From an uncultured Actinomycetes bacterium (GTDB taxonomy: Bacteria > Actinomycetota > Geothermincolia > Fen-727 > JACVIW01): a stretch of DNA of 64,000 bases. Where the stretch lies: NCBI GenBank assembly GCA_937127245.1, contig CAKZLU010000002.1, positions 62,001-126,000 of the forward strand. The letters are read 5' to 3'. A model generated the notes under the pieces. It searched no databases. It was not told the DNA's origin and saw only the letters and a program-made list of their open reading frames with translations. This document shows, piece by piece, positions 44,740-54,157 of the stretch. Each line of letters opens with the position of its first letter. The stretch's first letter is position 1. The translations under genes were made by a program, and so were the position numbers.

Positions 44740-45828
44740 CTAAATATGAAATTGACGTAAAAACCTCACATCGTTTTCATAAAAAAGCCGCATGTCATCT
44801 ATTCCATGCTTCATCATGGCTATTCTCTCTACACCCATACCGAAGGCGAAACCCTGGTATTCCTCCGGGTCATAACCGACATACGAGAAAACGTTAGGGT
44901 CGATCATGCCGCAACCCATGATTTCAAGCCATCCCACTCCCTTACACAGGGAACACCCGGCGGTATCGCAAGCGAAGCACGACACGTCCACCTCAGCGCT
45001 CGGCTCGGTGAATGGAAAGAAGTGCGGCCTGAACCTAACTTTTCTTTCCTCCCCGAATAACTTTTTAGCGAAAGCCTCGAGAGTGCCCTTGAGATCACCC
45101 ATGCTTATATGCCTGTCAACCGCAAACCCTTCGACCTGGTGAAACACTGCGGAGTGAGTGGCATCTATCTCATCCCTTCTGTAAGCCTTCCCCGGACTGA
45201 TTACGTAAAGAGGTGGTTTAGTTGATTCCATAACGCGTACCTGAACCGGGGAGGTGTGAGTGCGAAGAAGAACGTCTTCCCTGCTATCTTTAATCGGGTC
45301 TTTCCTCTTAAGGTAGAACGTGTCCTGCAAGGACCTCGCTGGATGATAAGCTGGAGTGTTTAACGCCTCAAAATTATAGTAATCAAGCTCAACTTCTGGT
45401 CCGTAAACCACTCGGTACCCAAGACTTATGAAAATTGACGTGATTTCGCTAATTGTAATGCTTAGAATGTGACGTCTTCCAAGAGATCTTCCCCTGCCGG
45501 GCAGAGTCACATCTATAGCCATTTCGCTCAGCTTTTTTTCCTGGAGTGCCGCTTTTAACCACTTTTCCTTCAAGTCAAGCTCTTCTTCGGCAACCCTCTT
45601 CAACAGATTCCCGAACTGGCCGAGAATCGGGCGCTCGTCCTCCGGTGCATCCTTGATTTTTTTGAAAACGCGGGCTATTATTCCTTTCTTTCCAAGTACT
45701 GATATCCGCGCTTTACCGATACTTTCAATGTCATCGCAGGCCTCGATAATGTCCAGAGCGCGGTTCAACGCTTCCTCAAGTTCATCTTTTCCTTGAGCTA
45801 TTCTTTTGAGCTTTTCAAGTTGTTCCAT
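44740..45828 (-). CDS. pheS: Phenylalanyl-tRNA synthetase alpha subunit
   Basis: The catalytic alpha chain, a class II synthetase, 362 residues from ATG 45828, which has GGGGAAG upstream; a TTG at 45840 is less likely. A coiled-coil N-terminus precedes motif 2 with HQVEGFAVDRHISMGDLKG and RPHFFPFTEPSAEVDV. Zinc-like cysteines CFACDTAGCSLCKG and motif 3 GFAFGMGVERIAMM follow. It overlaps the upstream methyltransferase gene by 14 bases. pheT follows at once. No T-box leader is visible. Confidence 0.96.
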   Translation of the reverse strand: MEQLEKLKRIAQGKDELEEALNRALDIIEACDDIESIGKARISVLGKKGIIARVFKKIKDAPEDERPILGQFGNLLKRVAEEELDLKEKWLKAALQEKKLSEMAIDVTLPGRGRSLGRRHILSITISEITSIFISLGYRVVYGPEVELDYYNFEALNTPAYHPARSLQDTFYLKRKDPIKDSREDVLLRTHTSPVQVRVMESTKPPLYVISPGKAYRRDEIDATHSAVFHQVEGFAVDRHISMGDLKGTLEAFAKKLFGEERKVRFRPHFFPFTEPSAEVDVSCFACDTAGCSLCKGVGWLEIMGCGMIDPNVFSYVGYDPEEYQGFAFGMGVERIAMMKHGIDDMRLFYENDVRFLRQFHI

Positions 45829-46708
45829 TCTTCCCCGCAAACACTCCTCGCCTCTGTCTTATTGCCTCAAAAAGCACCACCGACGCCGAGCAAGCGACAT
45901 TCAAAGACTCGGTTTTTCCGGGCATCTCGATGCTGAGTATCTCATCGAGCTTGCCTCTGAGCTCAGGGGTTATGCCAAATGCCTCATTACCCACAACAAT
46001 CGCGAAAGGCTTCGTTAAATCCGCATCGAGGTAGTTCTTCCCACCCCTCGGGTCAAGACCGTAAACCTTGAAACCCTGTGATCTGGCCACATCCAACACG
46101 CGGGACAGATCGGCATTTCTCACCACTGGCAGATGGAAAATGGACCCGGCAGTGGATCTCACGACTTTTCTGTTGTAGATATCACATGAACCCTCAGATG
46201 CAATGAAAGAATCGGCTCCCGACGCGTCGGCCACTCTGATCAGCGCGCCGAGATTTCCCGGATCGCTCACGCGGTCGGCTATGAGTACCATTGACGAACT
46301 GCGCTCGAGTACTTGCTCGGGCGGATAGTCAAGGTAGCTCATAACACCCAGAACGCCTTGCGAGTTATCAACATCAGAAATACAGTCCATCAGATCTCGA
46401 CTCACCTCAAAGAGTTCAGCCCTTATTGCAGAACCTGAAAGTAACACAAAGACCTCTTCCCTGCGTTCCGGAACAAAAACTAAAGTCTTGATATCAAGAC
46501 CGAAACTAACCGCTTCGGAAAGGGCATTGAATCCTTCAACTACAAAAAGGCGATCTCTATCACGATAGGATCGCCTTTCCAGACGCCTTATGTCTTTTAT
46601 GAGTGTATTTTTCCTACTTGAGATCTGATTGACCTTTATGCCTGAGTGTTTGCCTTCTGTATAATCCGTTTCCACTGCCTCCAGCTTGCTTCGTGTAATA
46701 GAAACCAA
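45815..46708 (-). CDS. TrmH/SpoU family RNA 2'-O-methyltransferase
   Basis: A SPOUT methyltransferase probably acting on 23S rRNA. The N-terminal substrate-binding region has RLFVVEGFNALSEAVSFG; SAM motifs are DRVSDPGNLGALIRVADASG, AIVVGNEAFGI and SLNVACSASVVLFEAIRQRR. From TTG 46708 it is 297 residues; the first 25 lack family similarity, so the start is uncertain. It lies between rplT and pheS, a standard location for this gene in Gram-positive genomes. Confidence 0.85.
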   Translation of the reverse strand: MVSITRSKLEAVETDYTEGKHSGIKVNQISSRKNTLIKDIRRLERRSYRDRDRLFVVEGFNALSEAVSFGLDIKTLVFVPERREEVFVLLSGSAIRAELFEVSRDLMDCISDVDNSQGVLGVMSYLDYPPEQVLERSSSMVLIADRVSDPGNLGALIRVADASGADSFIASEGSCDIYNRKVVRSTAGSIFHLPVVRNADLSRVLDVARSQGFKVYGLDPRGGKNYLDADLTKPFAIVVGNEAFGITPELRGKLDEILSIEMPGKTESLNVACSASVVLFEAIRQRRGVFAGKNGTT

Positions 46709-46748
46709 TCCGTTACGGCGAAAGTATTACACAAACGTCAACAATCTC

Positions 46749-47120
46749 TCATTTGTCGGTTTCCTTGTCGTTTCCCCGCGAGGCAACCTTAACAAGTTCC
46801 CTGAAACTCTCGGGATCATTAGAGGCGAGATCTGCGAGGATCTTGCGGTCAACTCTTACTCCGGCATTCTTCAAACCGCTTATAAACGCGTTATAGGACA
46901 TCCCGTTTTCGCGAGCGGCCGCATTGATTCTCGCAATCCACAACCTTCTGAAATCACCCTTCCTCGCTTTTCTGTCCCTATAAGAATATGAGAGAGAATG
47001 AAGGAGCTGTTCATTCGCGGGACGAAAACTCCTGCTCTTTGAGCCTCGGTAACCCTTAGCCATTTTCAATATCTTTTTTCTTCGACTTCTTGTAACCGGG
47101 CTGTTCTTTGTTCTCGGCAT
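46749..47120 (-). CDS. rplT: 50S ribosomal protein L20
   Basis: L20 is an early assembly protein of the large subunit. The 123 residues are very basic and contain [18 protein letters not shown] and [23 protein letters not shown] 47120 has AAGGA upstream. L20 represses its own operon in Bacillus and E. coli through an RNA leader; the infC leader here carries a candidate structure. Confidence 0.96.
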   Translation of the reverse strand: MPRTKNSPVTRSRRKKILKMAKGYRGSKSRSFRPANEQLLHSLSYSYRDRKARKGDFRRLWIARINAAARENGMSYNAFISGLKNAGVRVDRKILADLASNDPESFRELVKVASRGNDKETDK

Positions 47121-47172
47121 CTATATCAGTCCTTTCAGGCTACTTATCAAAACCGGGCACGTCAAACCGTGA

Positions 47173-47379
47173 TCATTTCTTGGACCCGACCCCGAGCAGC
47201 CTCCTCACAATCTTTGCGTCGGAGGCGGCCACATCTTCCATTTTCTCAAGACTTCGCTTTCTCTTTGAGGTTTTGTGAGTGAACAGATGGCTGTTGTAAG
47301 CCTTTTTCCTTCTTAACCTTCCAGAACCGGTCACGGAAAACCTTTTTGCCGCGCCACGGTGAGTTCGCATCTTGGGCAA
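47173..47379 (-). CDS. rpmI: 50S ribosomal protein L35
   Basis: L35, 68 residues, starts MPKMRTHRGAAKRFSVTGSG. The first codon is TTG at 47379; MPKMxTH is the universal N-terminus, so TTG is preferred over ATG 47370. GGAG lies about nine bases upstream. It is the middle gene of infC-rpmI-rplT, six bases after the infC stop. Confidence 0.95.
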   Translation of the reverse strand: MPKMRTHRGAAKRFSVTGSGRLRRKKAYNSHLFTHKTSKRKRSLEKMEDVAASDAKIVRRLLGVGSKK

Positions 47380-47385
47380 TCCTAA

Positions 47386-47913
47386 TCACTCCTTCTTCTG
47401 TTTGTGCGACACGGGAATCAAAACCGCTGTCATGTTTCTGCCGTCAAGTTTTGGCTGGGACTCTACGGTTGCTATATCCTTTAGGTCAGATATCAATTTA
47501 TTAAGCAATTCAAACCCGAGCTCGGTGTGCGTCATTTCGCGTCCCCTGAACATGATGGTAACTTTTACCCTGTCCCCGTGATTGATAAACCTAATGATAT
47601 GTTTCTTTTTTGTCTCATAATCGTGTACATCGATTTTTGGCCTCATCTTTATTTCTTTTACCACTATTATGTTCTGTTTCTTCCGAGCTGCCTTTTCCTT
47701 CTGCTCAAGTTCGTAACAATACTTGCCGTAATCCATTATCTTGCATACCGGAGGGTTCGCGTTGGGAGCGACCTCAACAAGATCGAGGTCCTCATCAAGA
47801 GCCCTCCTCTGTGCTTCTTCTATCGGAACAATGCCAAGCTGCTTCCCGTCGCTTGAAACCAAGCGCACCATCGGGGTCTTTATCATCTCGTTTATTCTAA
47901 GATTCCCTGTAAT
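47386..47913 (-). CDS. infC: Translation initiation factor IF-3, starting at AUU
   Basis: IF-3 binds 30S subunits and checks start-codon choice. The first ATG (47886) would cut off the conserved [14 protein letters not shown] start. The frame continues nine codons further to ATT at 47913, which has a perfect AAGGAGG six bases upstream (47926-47920). That gives 175 residues, the normal length. ISRVNxxI/RVNExI-type residues then fall at the family N-terminus, with [21 protein letters not shown] and [17 protein letters not shown] following. An AUU start is the known basis of IF-3 autoregulation in E. coli infC. Confidence 0.95.
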   Translation of the reverse strand: MTGNLRINEMIKTPMVRLVSSDGKQLGIVPIEEAQRRALDEDLDLVEVAPNANPPVCKIMDYGKYCYELEQKEKAARKKQNIIVVKEIKMRPKIDVHDYETKKKHIIRFINHGDRVKVTIMFRGREMTHTELGFELLNKLISDLKDIATVESQPKLDGRNMTAVLIPVSHKQKKE

Positions 47914-47939
47914 TTCTGACCTCCTTGCACCCCCAGTTC

Positions 47940-47967
47940 AAAAAAATCGGGCGGCAGATCGCCACCC
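47940..47967 (-). terminator. Intrinsic terminator in the infC leader (attenuator)
   Basis: On the minus strand GGGTGGC (47967-47961) pairs with GCCGCCC (47955-47949) with one G-U, loop GATCT, followed by GA and seven Ts. It ends 14 bases before the infC ribosome site. A terminator inside a ribosomal-protein leader suggests conditional attenuation. Confidence 0.8.
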
Positions 47968-47977
47968 CTTTAACCAA

Positions 47978-48018
47978 ACCCTGCTGGTAGCGCAAGATGA
48001 ATCAACACACCGCAGGGT
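47978..48018 (-). promoter_or_regulatory. infC-rpmI-rplT leader RNA hairpin (candidate L20 leader)
   Basis: The arms ACCCTGC (48018-48012) and GCAGGGT (47984-47978) pair over 7 bases around a 27-base loop and lie ten bases before the attenuator. In Bacillus, L20 binds a leader upstream of infC-rpmI-rplT and causes termination; order and layout match here. The L20-specific bases were not checked. Confidence 0.5.
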
Positions 48019-48070
48019 GAGGAGCAGCATCATGCCCCTTCTTTTAATCCTTTTTATATTTGTTTCTGAA

Positions 48071-48099
48071 AGTATAGCGATCCTTTCCCTTGTAATCAA
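48071..48099 (-). promoter_or_regulatory. Promoter of infC-rpmI-rplT
   Basis: TTGATT (48099-48094) and TATACT (48076-48071) have exactly 17 bases between them on the minus strand. A start near 48064 gives a leader of about 150 bases ahead of the AUU start. Confidence 0.75.
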
Positions 48100-48123
48100 T
48101 AAGATTTATGAAAAGTCCGTATC

Positions 48124-50205
48124 CTATGACGAACTGCTTGTGTCTCCGGGAAAGAGCTCAGTTTGTAATATATCGCCTTCTTCAATAAGAGTTCTAAGCG
48201 CATTGACCACATCAGGGTCGAACTGTTTGCCCGCGTTGCGCTCAAGTTCCTTGATTACCTCGGAAATCTCCATCGCACTTCTGTAAGGCCTGTCCGAAAG
48301 CATCGCCTCGAAAGCATCAGCAACAGCCAGAATCCTTGACCCAAGCGGAATATCTTTGCCTTTGATCCCAAAAGGGTATCCCCCTCCGTCAAAGCGTTCA
48401 TGATGGTGGATCATTATCTTCCCTGATTCCCTCAAGAAACCCACCGGTTCAATAATAGAATCACCAATGAGAGGGTGAGTGGTTATAGAAAACTTCTCGT
48501 CGTGGTTCAGAGCTTCTCTTTTGTTGAGTATCCTTTCTGGAATACCTATCTTCCCGATGTCATGAAGCACCGCGGCAAACCTTATGTTTCTAAGATCGTG
48601 TTCGGAAACTCCCATTTTTTTTGCAATTGCCGTTGCGTATTCCGTGACTCTCTCGCTGTGGCCGTAAGTATAGGGGTCTTGAACCTCAATGGCTCTGGCG
48701 AGCGCTTTTACGGTTGCGAAGTAACTCATCTCAAGGTCCTCGTAAAGAGCTGCGTTTTTCAGAGCGACCCCCGCCTGCTTGGCAATCGCCGTTATCAGCC
48801 TGATCTCGTCTGGCTCGACGCGTTTCGATTCGCCATCGTAGAAAATCACAAGAGCGCCTATCACGTAGTCCCTTGCCGCCAAAGGCACCACAAACACGGA
48901 ATTAACCAGACCCTCCCTTGAAAATTCCGATGAGATAAAAGGGCATGCCTCCGGATCACAAATCGCGGCCTCTTTGCGAATAAAAACTGAGTGATAATCT
49001 GCCTCCGACATATTCTCTGGTAAGACCACTTTAGAAATGACCCTTTCCGGGTCCAGTCCGTTTATGGTACCGTGATGCGCGATGCACGACAAGAGCCCAT
49101 GCTCCTTAGTTAGCGTATATACTGCACTCAACCCGCCTCCAGAGAAATCGGCCGCTATATGAGCAAGCCTCGAGCAAAGCACATCGGCCTCGAGGGGCGC
49201 GGAAACAAGCCTGAGGACTTCAGATAAAGCCATCGCCTCCCGGAATTTCCTCTGTTGGGATAGATAAAGATTTGTGTTTTCCATGGCGACGGCAAGCCTG
49301 TTGGTGAATCGCGCAGCCAAACTTACTTCATCTCCGCTGAACCTGATGATATCTTCAGGAGGTGAAATCGCCACGAGACCTGTACATTTCTTTCTCACCC
49401 TTAACGGTAAAAGCAACAAGCTTTTTGCTTTCGTTTTCCTCATATACGAGGTTATTAAAGGGAGCGACCTCTTGTACCCGTCTATGACAATGGGCTTGCC
49501 ATGCTTTATGATCTCAACATCAACCTCTGGGTCTATCTTAAGCGGCTCATCTCCGAAAAGGCTTTCATAGTTGAAATTGGATGACAAATTGACGTAATTG
49601 CCCAAAGACTGGTCCCTTTTGAATATCGCACAACTTCCCGCATTAACCATAAGAGCGTATTTGTCAATCGCTCTTTTTAACAAGTTATCTATGTCAACAG
49701 TTGCAGAGATTTCATCCGGAAACGCATCGATTTCTTCCTGTGACGCGTGAAATAAAGCGATTTCCTCATCTTTGGCCTGCAAAGCGCTTTTAACTCTCAC
49801 TTCAATTGTCCTGTCGATAAGATCGCTAACCGCAATGACAGCTTCTATAGCCATCTGGGGGTGTATCTGCTTTGCATCAGCGCATTCCCAAACTAACTCA
49901 AGAAAAGCGGTACGTACATATAAGGGCAACTCCGCGACATCAGAAGCTGGTTTGAAAGCTTTTGCGCTTTTGTAACTCTCGTAAGTCTGTCGAGCAAGCA
50001 GGTCTGCGCTATCTCCGTTTCGGAGGGATTGGCGCAAACCGTCTATATAGGAAAACAAAATTCTTTTTGCCGCGCCCACATGAAAAAAATTTGAAATGCT
50101 TCTTCCCCCGAGAAGCGCTTTGAATTTTTTCCAGAAATCAACCCGCTTGGTGCGAAGAATCCATTCGGCGAACTGCTCCGGCGAGTCAAAAACCCTGTCG
50201 CTCAT
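48124..50205 (-). CDS. GAF and HD-GYP domain cyclic-di-GMP phosphodiesterase
   Basis: The 693-residue protein has an unassigned helical N-terminus, two GAF domains (about residues 150-310, with FSGDEVSLAARFTNRLAVAM, and 325-490, with VEPDEIRLITAIAKQAGVAL) and a C-terminal HD-GYP domain. The last has GHSERVTEYATAIAKKMGVS, AVLHDIGKIGIP, and HHERFDGGGYPFG; the HD and GYP residues are intact, so it should hydrolyse cyclic-di-GMP. There is no membrane segment, so the signal sensed is cytoplasmic. It lies 36 bases after ribH on the same strand. Confidence 0.9.
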   Translation of the reverse strand: MSDRVFDSPEQFAEWILRTKRVDFWKKFKALLGGRSISNFFHVGAAKRILFSYIDGLRQSLRNGDSADLLARQTYESYKSAKAFKPASDVAELPLYVRTAFLELVWECADAKQIHPQMAIEAVIAVSDLIDRTIEVRVKSALQAKDEEIALFHASQEEIDAFPDEISATVDIDNLLKRAIDKYALMVNAGSCAIFKRDQSLGNYVNLSSNFNYESLFGDEPLKIDPEVDVEIIKHGKPIVIDGYKRSLPLITSYMRKTKAKSLLLLPLRVRKKCTGLVAISPPEDIIRFSGDEVSLAARFTNRLAVAMENTNLYLSQQRKFREAMALSEVLRLVSAPLEADVLCSRLAHIAADFSGGGLSAVYTLTKEHGLLSCIAHHGTINGLDPERVISKVVLPENMSEADYHSVFIRKEAAICDPEACPFISSEFSREGLVNSVFVVPLAARDYVIGALVIFYDGESKRVEPDEIRLITAIAKQAGVALKNAALYEDLEMSYFATVKALARAIEVQDPYTYGHSERVTEYATAIAKKMGVSEHDLRNIRFAAVLHDIGKIGIPERILNKREALNHDEKFSITTHPLIGDSIIEPVGFLRESGKIMIHHHERFDGGGYPFGIKGKDIPLGSRILAVADAFEAMLSDRPYRSAMEISEVIKELERNAGKQFDPDVVNALRTLIEEGDILQTELFPGDTSSSS

Positions 50206-50241
50206 CGGATTTCCAGCCCTGCCTCCTTCAAATCGTAACGC

Positions 50242-50709
50242 TTATTTTTCTATACCTTTTATGAGATTCGCCATCTCTATCGCGGAGAGAGCGGCCTGCC
50301 ATCCCTTGTTACCCGCTTTAGCTCCCGCTCTGTCAATAGCCTGTTCCAAAGTGTCAGCCGTAATTATCCCAAAAGTAACAGGTATACCGCTTTCCAGGGA
50401 AACCCTCGCAATCCCCTTTGACACTTCCGAGGCGACGTATTCGAAATGCGGGGTGTTTCCTCTGATCACAGCCCCCAGGCAAATAATCGCGTCATATTTT
50501 TTTGTCTCCGCCATCTTCTTGGCTACAAGTGGTATCTCAAATGACCCGGGAACCCAGGCTACCTCGATATTCTCATCGTTAACATCGTGCCTTTTCAATG
50601 AATCGAGCGCTCCAGCCAGGAGATTCTTGCTGATGATCTCATTGAACCGGCTAACCACTATGCCAAAGCAAAGTTCTCTACCGACAAGATTTCCCTCAAA
50701 AGTTCTCAT
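50242..50709 (-). CDS. ribH: 6,7-dimethyl-8-ribityllumazine synthase
   Basis: RibH joins the ribitylamino uracil with the four-carbon phosphate to make lumazine, usually as an icosahedral capsid. The 155 residues include [56 protein letters not shown] and [15 protein letters not shown], all conserved. GGGAGGA precedes ATG 50709. Last gene of the rib operon. Confidence 0.97.
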   Translation of the reverse strand: MRTFEGNLVGRELCFGIVVSRFNEIISKNLLAGALDSLKRHDVNDENIEVAWVPGSFEIPLVAKKMAETKKYDAIICLGAVIRGNTPHFEYVASEVSKGIARVSLESGIPVTFGIITADTLEQAIDRAGAKAGNKGWQAALSAIEMANLIKGIEK

Positions 50710-50753
50710 CTCTTCCTCCCGTCATTCACTAACGCGATGCGCCTCGGCATCCC

Positions 50754-51977
50754 CTAACCTTTCTCTTGCTCAATCGCAAGTTCTATCATATGATTCAACT
50801 TCTCCTTCTTTGTCTGCAGGTATTTTATGTTTTCCTCGCAGGGCGCAACTTGAAGAGGTATTCTTTCCGTAACGGAAAGACCATATCCCTCAAGACCAAC
50901 CCTCTTGGCGGGATTATTTGTCAAAAGCCGCATTGAAGTGATGCCAAGGTCTCTCAAAATCTGAGCCCCGGTGCCATAATCCCTCGCATCCGGGGGAAAT
51001 CCGAGTTCGATATTCGCTTCAACGGTGTCCAGTCCCTCGTCTTGAAGTTGGTAAGCCCTCAACTTGTGAATTAGCCCGATTCCGCGCCCCTCGTGACCTA
51101 TCATGTAAAGCAAAACGCCTTCCCCTTCCTGTTGGATTTTTGAAAGAGCCATGGCGAGCTGTTGACCGCAATCGCATCTGAGTGAACCGAAAACGTCTCC
51201 AGTTAGACATTCAGAATGCACCCTTACGAGCACATCTTTTTTGCCCGACACCTCCCCTTTCACAAGAGCCACATGGTTTGAGCCGTCAACGAGACTCTGA
51301 TATCCGATGACCTTGAACCCACCGTAAATCGTTGGAAGGCTTGTCTCTGAGACCCTTTTTATCAGCTTCTCCTTCTTGATTCTGTACTTTATTAAGTCAG
51401 CCACGGTTATCATTTTAAGGTTAAATTTCTCACCGATCTTTTCAAGTTGAGGAACACGAGCCATTGTTCCATCCTCGTTCATGATTTCGCAGATAACCCC
51501 TGCCGGAAAGTGTCCCGCGAGTCTTGCCAGATCGACCGCAGCTTCGGTGTGTCCAGCTCTAACGAGAACACCTCCGTCCCTCGCGCGTAGCGGGAAAACG
51601 TGACCGGGCTTGGATATGTCCTCCGGCTTTGTCTCCGGATTGATCACCGCCTGGATGGTCGCGGCCCGATCGTACGCTGAAATCCCCGTTGTTATCTTTC
51701 CTTTCGCGCCAATCGAAACAGTGAACGCGGTTCCATGGGCGCTCGTATTGTGCTCAACCATTGCCGGTATTTCGAGTTCGTCGAGCCTGCTACCCACACA
51801 TGGCATACATATAAGACCCCTCCCATACTTGCTCATGAAATTTATGATTTCCGGGGTCACCATCTGCGCCGAACACACAAAATCCCCCTCGTTTTCGCGG
51901 TCTTCATCGTCAACTACGATTATCACTCGTCCCTGTTTCAGCTCCTCAATCGCTTCTTCTATAGTGTTGAAAGGCAT
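50754..51977 (-). CDS. ribBA: Bifunctional 3,4-dihydroxy-2-butanone-4-phosphate synthase / GTP cyclohydrolase II
   Basis: RibBA supplies both precursors of riboflavin. The N-terminal half is the DHBP synthase ([18 protein letters not shown] and [16 protein letters not shown]). The C-terminal half is GTP cyclohydrolase II with the zinc motif [17 protein letters not shown] and [15 protein letters not shown]. The 407 residues match the family. AGGAGG precedes ATG 51977. It is the third gene of the operon. Confidence 0.97.
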   Translation of the reverse strand: MPFNTIEEAIEELKQGRVIIVVDDEDRENEGDFVCSAQMVTPEIINFMSKYGRGLICMPCVGSRLDELEIPAMVEHNTSAHGTAFTVSIGAKGKITTGISAYDRAATIQAVINPETKPEDISKPGHVFPLRARDGGVLVRAGHTEAAVDLARLAGHFPAGVICEIMNEDGTMARVPQLEKIGEKFNLKMITVADLIKYRIKKEKLIKRVSETSLPTIYGGFKVIGYQSLVDGSNHVALVKGEVSGKKDVLVRVHSECLTGDVFGSLRCDCGQQLAMALSKIQQEGEGVLLYMIGHEGRGIGLIHKLRAYQLQDEGLDTVEANIELGFPPDARDYGTGAQILRDLGITSMRLLTNNPAKRVGLEGYGLSVTERIPLQVAPCEENIKYLQTKKEKLNHMIELAIEQEKG

Positions 51978-51991
51978 CTATATTCCTCCTT

Positions 51992-52663
51992 TCAAAGGCC
52001 TTCGGCATGACTATCTTCCTCAAGCGACATAAGTTTATCGATGAGATTTTTCTCCTTCATTTCTGTAAGCCGAGCTCCGTTTAAAAGAGCCTCAACGTAC
52101 TTGGCAATGATGTCAAACTCAATATTTACACGAGTACCCGCTCGCGCCTCTTTCAAGGTCGTGTTGGAAAGAGTATGTTGAACCAGAGAAACGCTAAATT
52201 CATTCTCCGCCGCGGATGCCACGGTCAGGCTCACCCCATCAACCGCGACCGAGCCTTTAAAAGCAACGTAGCGGCTAAAATCAGCGTCGTACCCTATCGT
52301 AAGGATAACCGCGTTCCCTTCCACAGCTCTTCTTAAAACCGTTCCAACGCAATCCACGTGGCCATTGACAATATGACCTCCAAACCTGTCTCCGGCGGCT
52401 ATCGCTCTTTCCAGATTGACCTGATCGCCCGTTCTAAACGTTCCGAGCGTTGTCCTTCTTGTGGTCTCAGGCATTACCTCCACGGTAAGAGTGGTTGCAT
52501 CTTTATCTATCACCGTTTGACACGCCCCGGATATAGAAATAGAGTCCCCTATTCTTAAACCATCGAGTATCTTTGCTGCTTGCACGACAAGAAAACCCGA
52601 ACCTGCGTTCGAGACTGTGGATCTCTTTACGGTTCCGATTTCCTCAATCAAACCGGTAAACAC
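51992..52663 (-). CDS. ribE: Riboflavin synthase alpha chain
   Basis: Riboflavin synthase dismutates two lumazines into riboflavin. The enzyme has two similar barrels: the first begins MFTGLIEEIG, with ATTLTVEVMPETTRRTTLG, and the second FGGHIVNGHVDCVG and VAVDGVSLTVA. GTG 52663 puts the family MFTG start right after GGGG at good spacing and five bases past ribD; GTG 52672 would overlap ribD. 223 residues. Confidence 0.95.
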   Translation of the reverse strand: MFTGLIEEIGTVKRSTVSNAGSGFLVVQAAKILDGLRIGDSISISGACQTVIDKDATTLTVEVMPETTRRTTLGTFRTGDQVNLERAIAAGDRFGGHIVNGHVDCVGTVLRRAVEGNAVILTIGYDADFSRYVAFKGSVAVDGVSLTVASAAENEFSVSLVQHTLSNTTLKEARAGTRVNIEFDIIAKYVEALLNGARLTEMKEKNLIDKLMSLEEDSHAEGL

Positions 52664-52668
52664 AGAAA

Positions 52669-53826
52669 TCACCCCACGTTTTCATAATAAGCAATCAATT
52701 TCAGGTCATTACCGGAAGCGGCAACGGTATCAATGCGAAACCTGTAAGCGTCTTCAATTTCTTTCGCACCCTCACCCTCAAACGGACCCAACGCCTTTCT
52801 ACCCCCCAATACGATCGGCGCGGTGAAAAAAACTATCTTATCTATTAGCCGTTCCTTCAGGAAACTTGATGCCAGCGTCGGACCGCCCTCAAGAAGAACG
52901 CTTCTAACTCCCCTCGAAGCGAGCGCTCCAAGAAGTGCTTTTAAATCAACCTTTTCCCCGACGCCCGCGTAAATTATTTCTGCCCCTCGTTTTTCTATTT
53001 CCCGCGTGCGCTTTGGGGGCGATAACTCCGTAACTGCCACCACAGTGGGAGCATCACCCTGATTTAAAACCTTGCTTGAGGGGGGAATCCTGCAGTTGCT
53101 GTCAACAATCACCCGCAGAGGTTTCTTAGCGGGGGCGTCATCTGTCCTGGGTATCAACAGCGGGTCATCAGACAGAACCGTGCCGATGCCCACTACTACG
53201 GCGTCGCTTGCCGCCCTCATTCGTTGAACTTCCCGCCTGGATTCGTCTGATGTGATCCACTTGGATTTTCCAGCCCAAGTAGCCACTTTGCCGTCGAGGC
53301 TCAACCCCATCTTAAGCGTTACGAAAGGGATACCCGTTACCACCGATTTGAAGTAGGACTCATTTTGTCTTTTCGCGATCTGCGAATATGGACCGCGCAG
53401 GACTTCAACTCTAGCTTTGCGCAAAAACTCGGCTCCCCCGCCCTTCACGTCCGGGTTAGTGTCCTCAGTCGCGTAAATAACTCTCCGGACGCGCTCCTCG
53501 ACAATCCTCCGAGCGCACGGGGGAGTTTTTCCGTAGTGATTGCAAGGCTCGAGAGTCACGTAAAGCACCGAATCCCGAGCCTTTGGACCCGCCTCTTCGA
53601 GAGCGGATATCTCGGCATGAGGACCCCCAGCATATGCATGATATCCCTCTCCGACAATTTCCCCATCCTTGACAATCACTGCCCCTACGAGAGGATTGGG
53701 ACTTGTCCTCCCCCTCCCTCTTTCGGCAATCTCAAGCGCGCGCAGCATATAGCGTTCATCGTCAGTCTTTGGCTCTGGAGCCTTCATCTCGTGTATCAAT
53801 TTGTCGCCAGGTAACACGAACTCCAT
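52669..53826 (-). CDS. ribD: Bifunctional riboflavin deaminase/reductase RibD
   Basis: RibD deaminates and then reduces the pyrimidine intermediate. The N-terminal deaminase has TSPNPLVGAVIVKDG, GGPHAEISAL and PCNHYGKTPPC, with the zinc-binding His-Ala-Glu and cysteines. The C-terminal reductase has VTLKMGLSLDGKVA and VLLEGGPTLASSF. The open frame reaches 53991, but that upstream part lies in the FMN riboswitch and its terminator. I chose ATG 53826 (385 residues); ATG 53784 (371) is an alternative. First gene of the FMN-controlled operon. Confidence 0.95.
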   Translation of the reverse strand: MEFVLPGDKLIHEMKAPEPKTDDERYMLRALEIAERGRGRTSPNPLVGAVIVKDGEIVGEGYHAYAGGPHAEISALEEAGPKARDSVLYVTLEPCNHYGKTPPCARRIVEERVRRVIYATEDTNPDVKGGGAEFLRKARVEVLRGPYSQIAKRQNESYFKSVVTGIPFVTLKMGLSLDGKVATWAGKSKWITSDESRREVQRMRAASDAVVVGIGTVLSDDPLLIPRTDDAPAKKPLRVIVDSNCRIPPSSKVLNQGDAPTVVAVTELSPPKRTREIEKRGAEIIYAGVGEKVDLKALLGALASRGVRSVLLEGGPTLASSFLKERLIDKIVFFTAPIVLGGRKALGPFEGEGAKEIEDAYRFRIDTVAASGNDLKLIAYYENVG

Positions 53827-53844
53827 ACGACCACTTTCCAATGA

Positions 53845-53877
53845 AATCAAAACGCACCGGGAGAATTCGCCGGCGCG
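53845..53877 (-). terminator. FMN-riboswitch expression-platform terminator
   Basis: CGCGCCGG (53877-53870) pairs with CCGGTGCG (53860-53853), with one G-U pair, followed by TTTTG and ATTTC. It sits between the aptamer and the ribD start, so FMN binding is expected to favour it. Confidence 0.8.
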
Positions 53878-53895
53878 CACATTTCTAACCCAGAC

Positions 53896-54005
53896 GTCTT
53901 CTCCCATCCGGACTTTCACCGTCGGCCCCGGACTTGCACCGGGTCTGCTCGTATCAAGCTCGCGGGCTATACCGCCGGTAGGGAATTCCACCCTGTCCCG
54001 AAGAC
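53896..54005 (-). promoter_or_regulatory. FMN riboswitch (RFN element)
   Basis: The minus strand has the conserved aptamer segments in order: closing stem GTCTTC (54005-54000) with GAAGAC (53901-53896), GGACAGGGTGGAATTCCC, the ACCGGCGGT and AGCCCGCGAGC stems, then CCGGTGCAAGTCCGG, CCGACGGT and GTCCGGATGGGAGAAG. It controls the ribD-ribE-ribBA-ribH operon through the terminator just downstream. Confidence 0.98.
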
Positions 54006-54157
54006 ATTATTCAATTTCTCATTTATTAATGCTAACAGAGGGCGTAAGCCCACACAACCCGAATAGCATCATTCTGTTGTATAGTTTTAAGTAAAAATAT
54101 AACATAATAGAGATTAGGCTTATCTATGCGGATCTCGCGAGCTGAGGGGGGATACAA

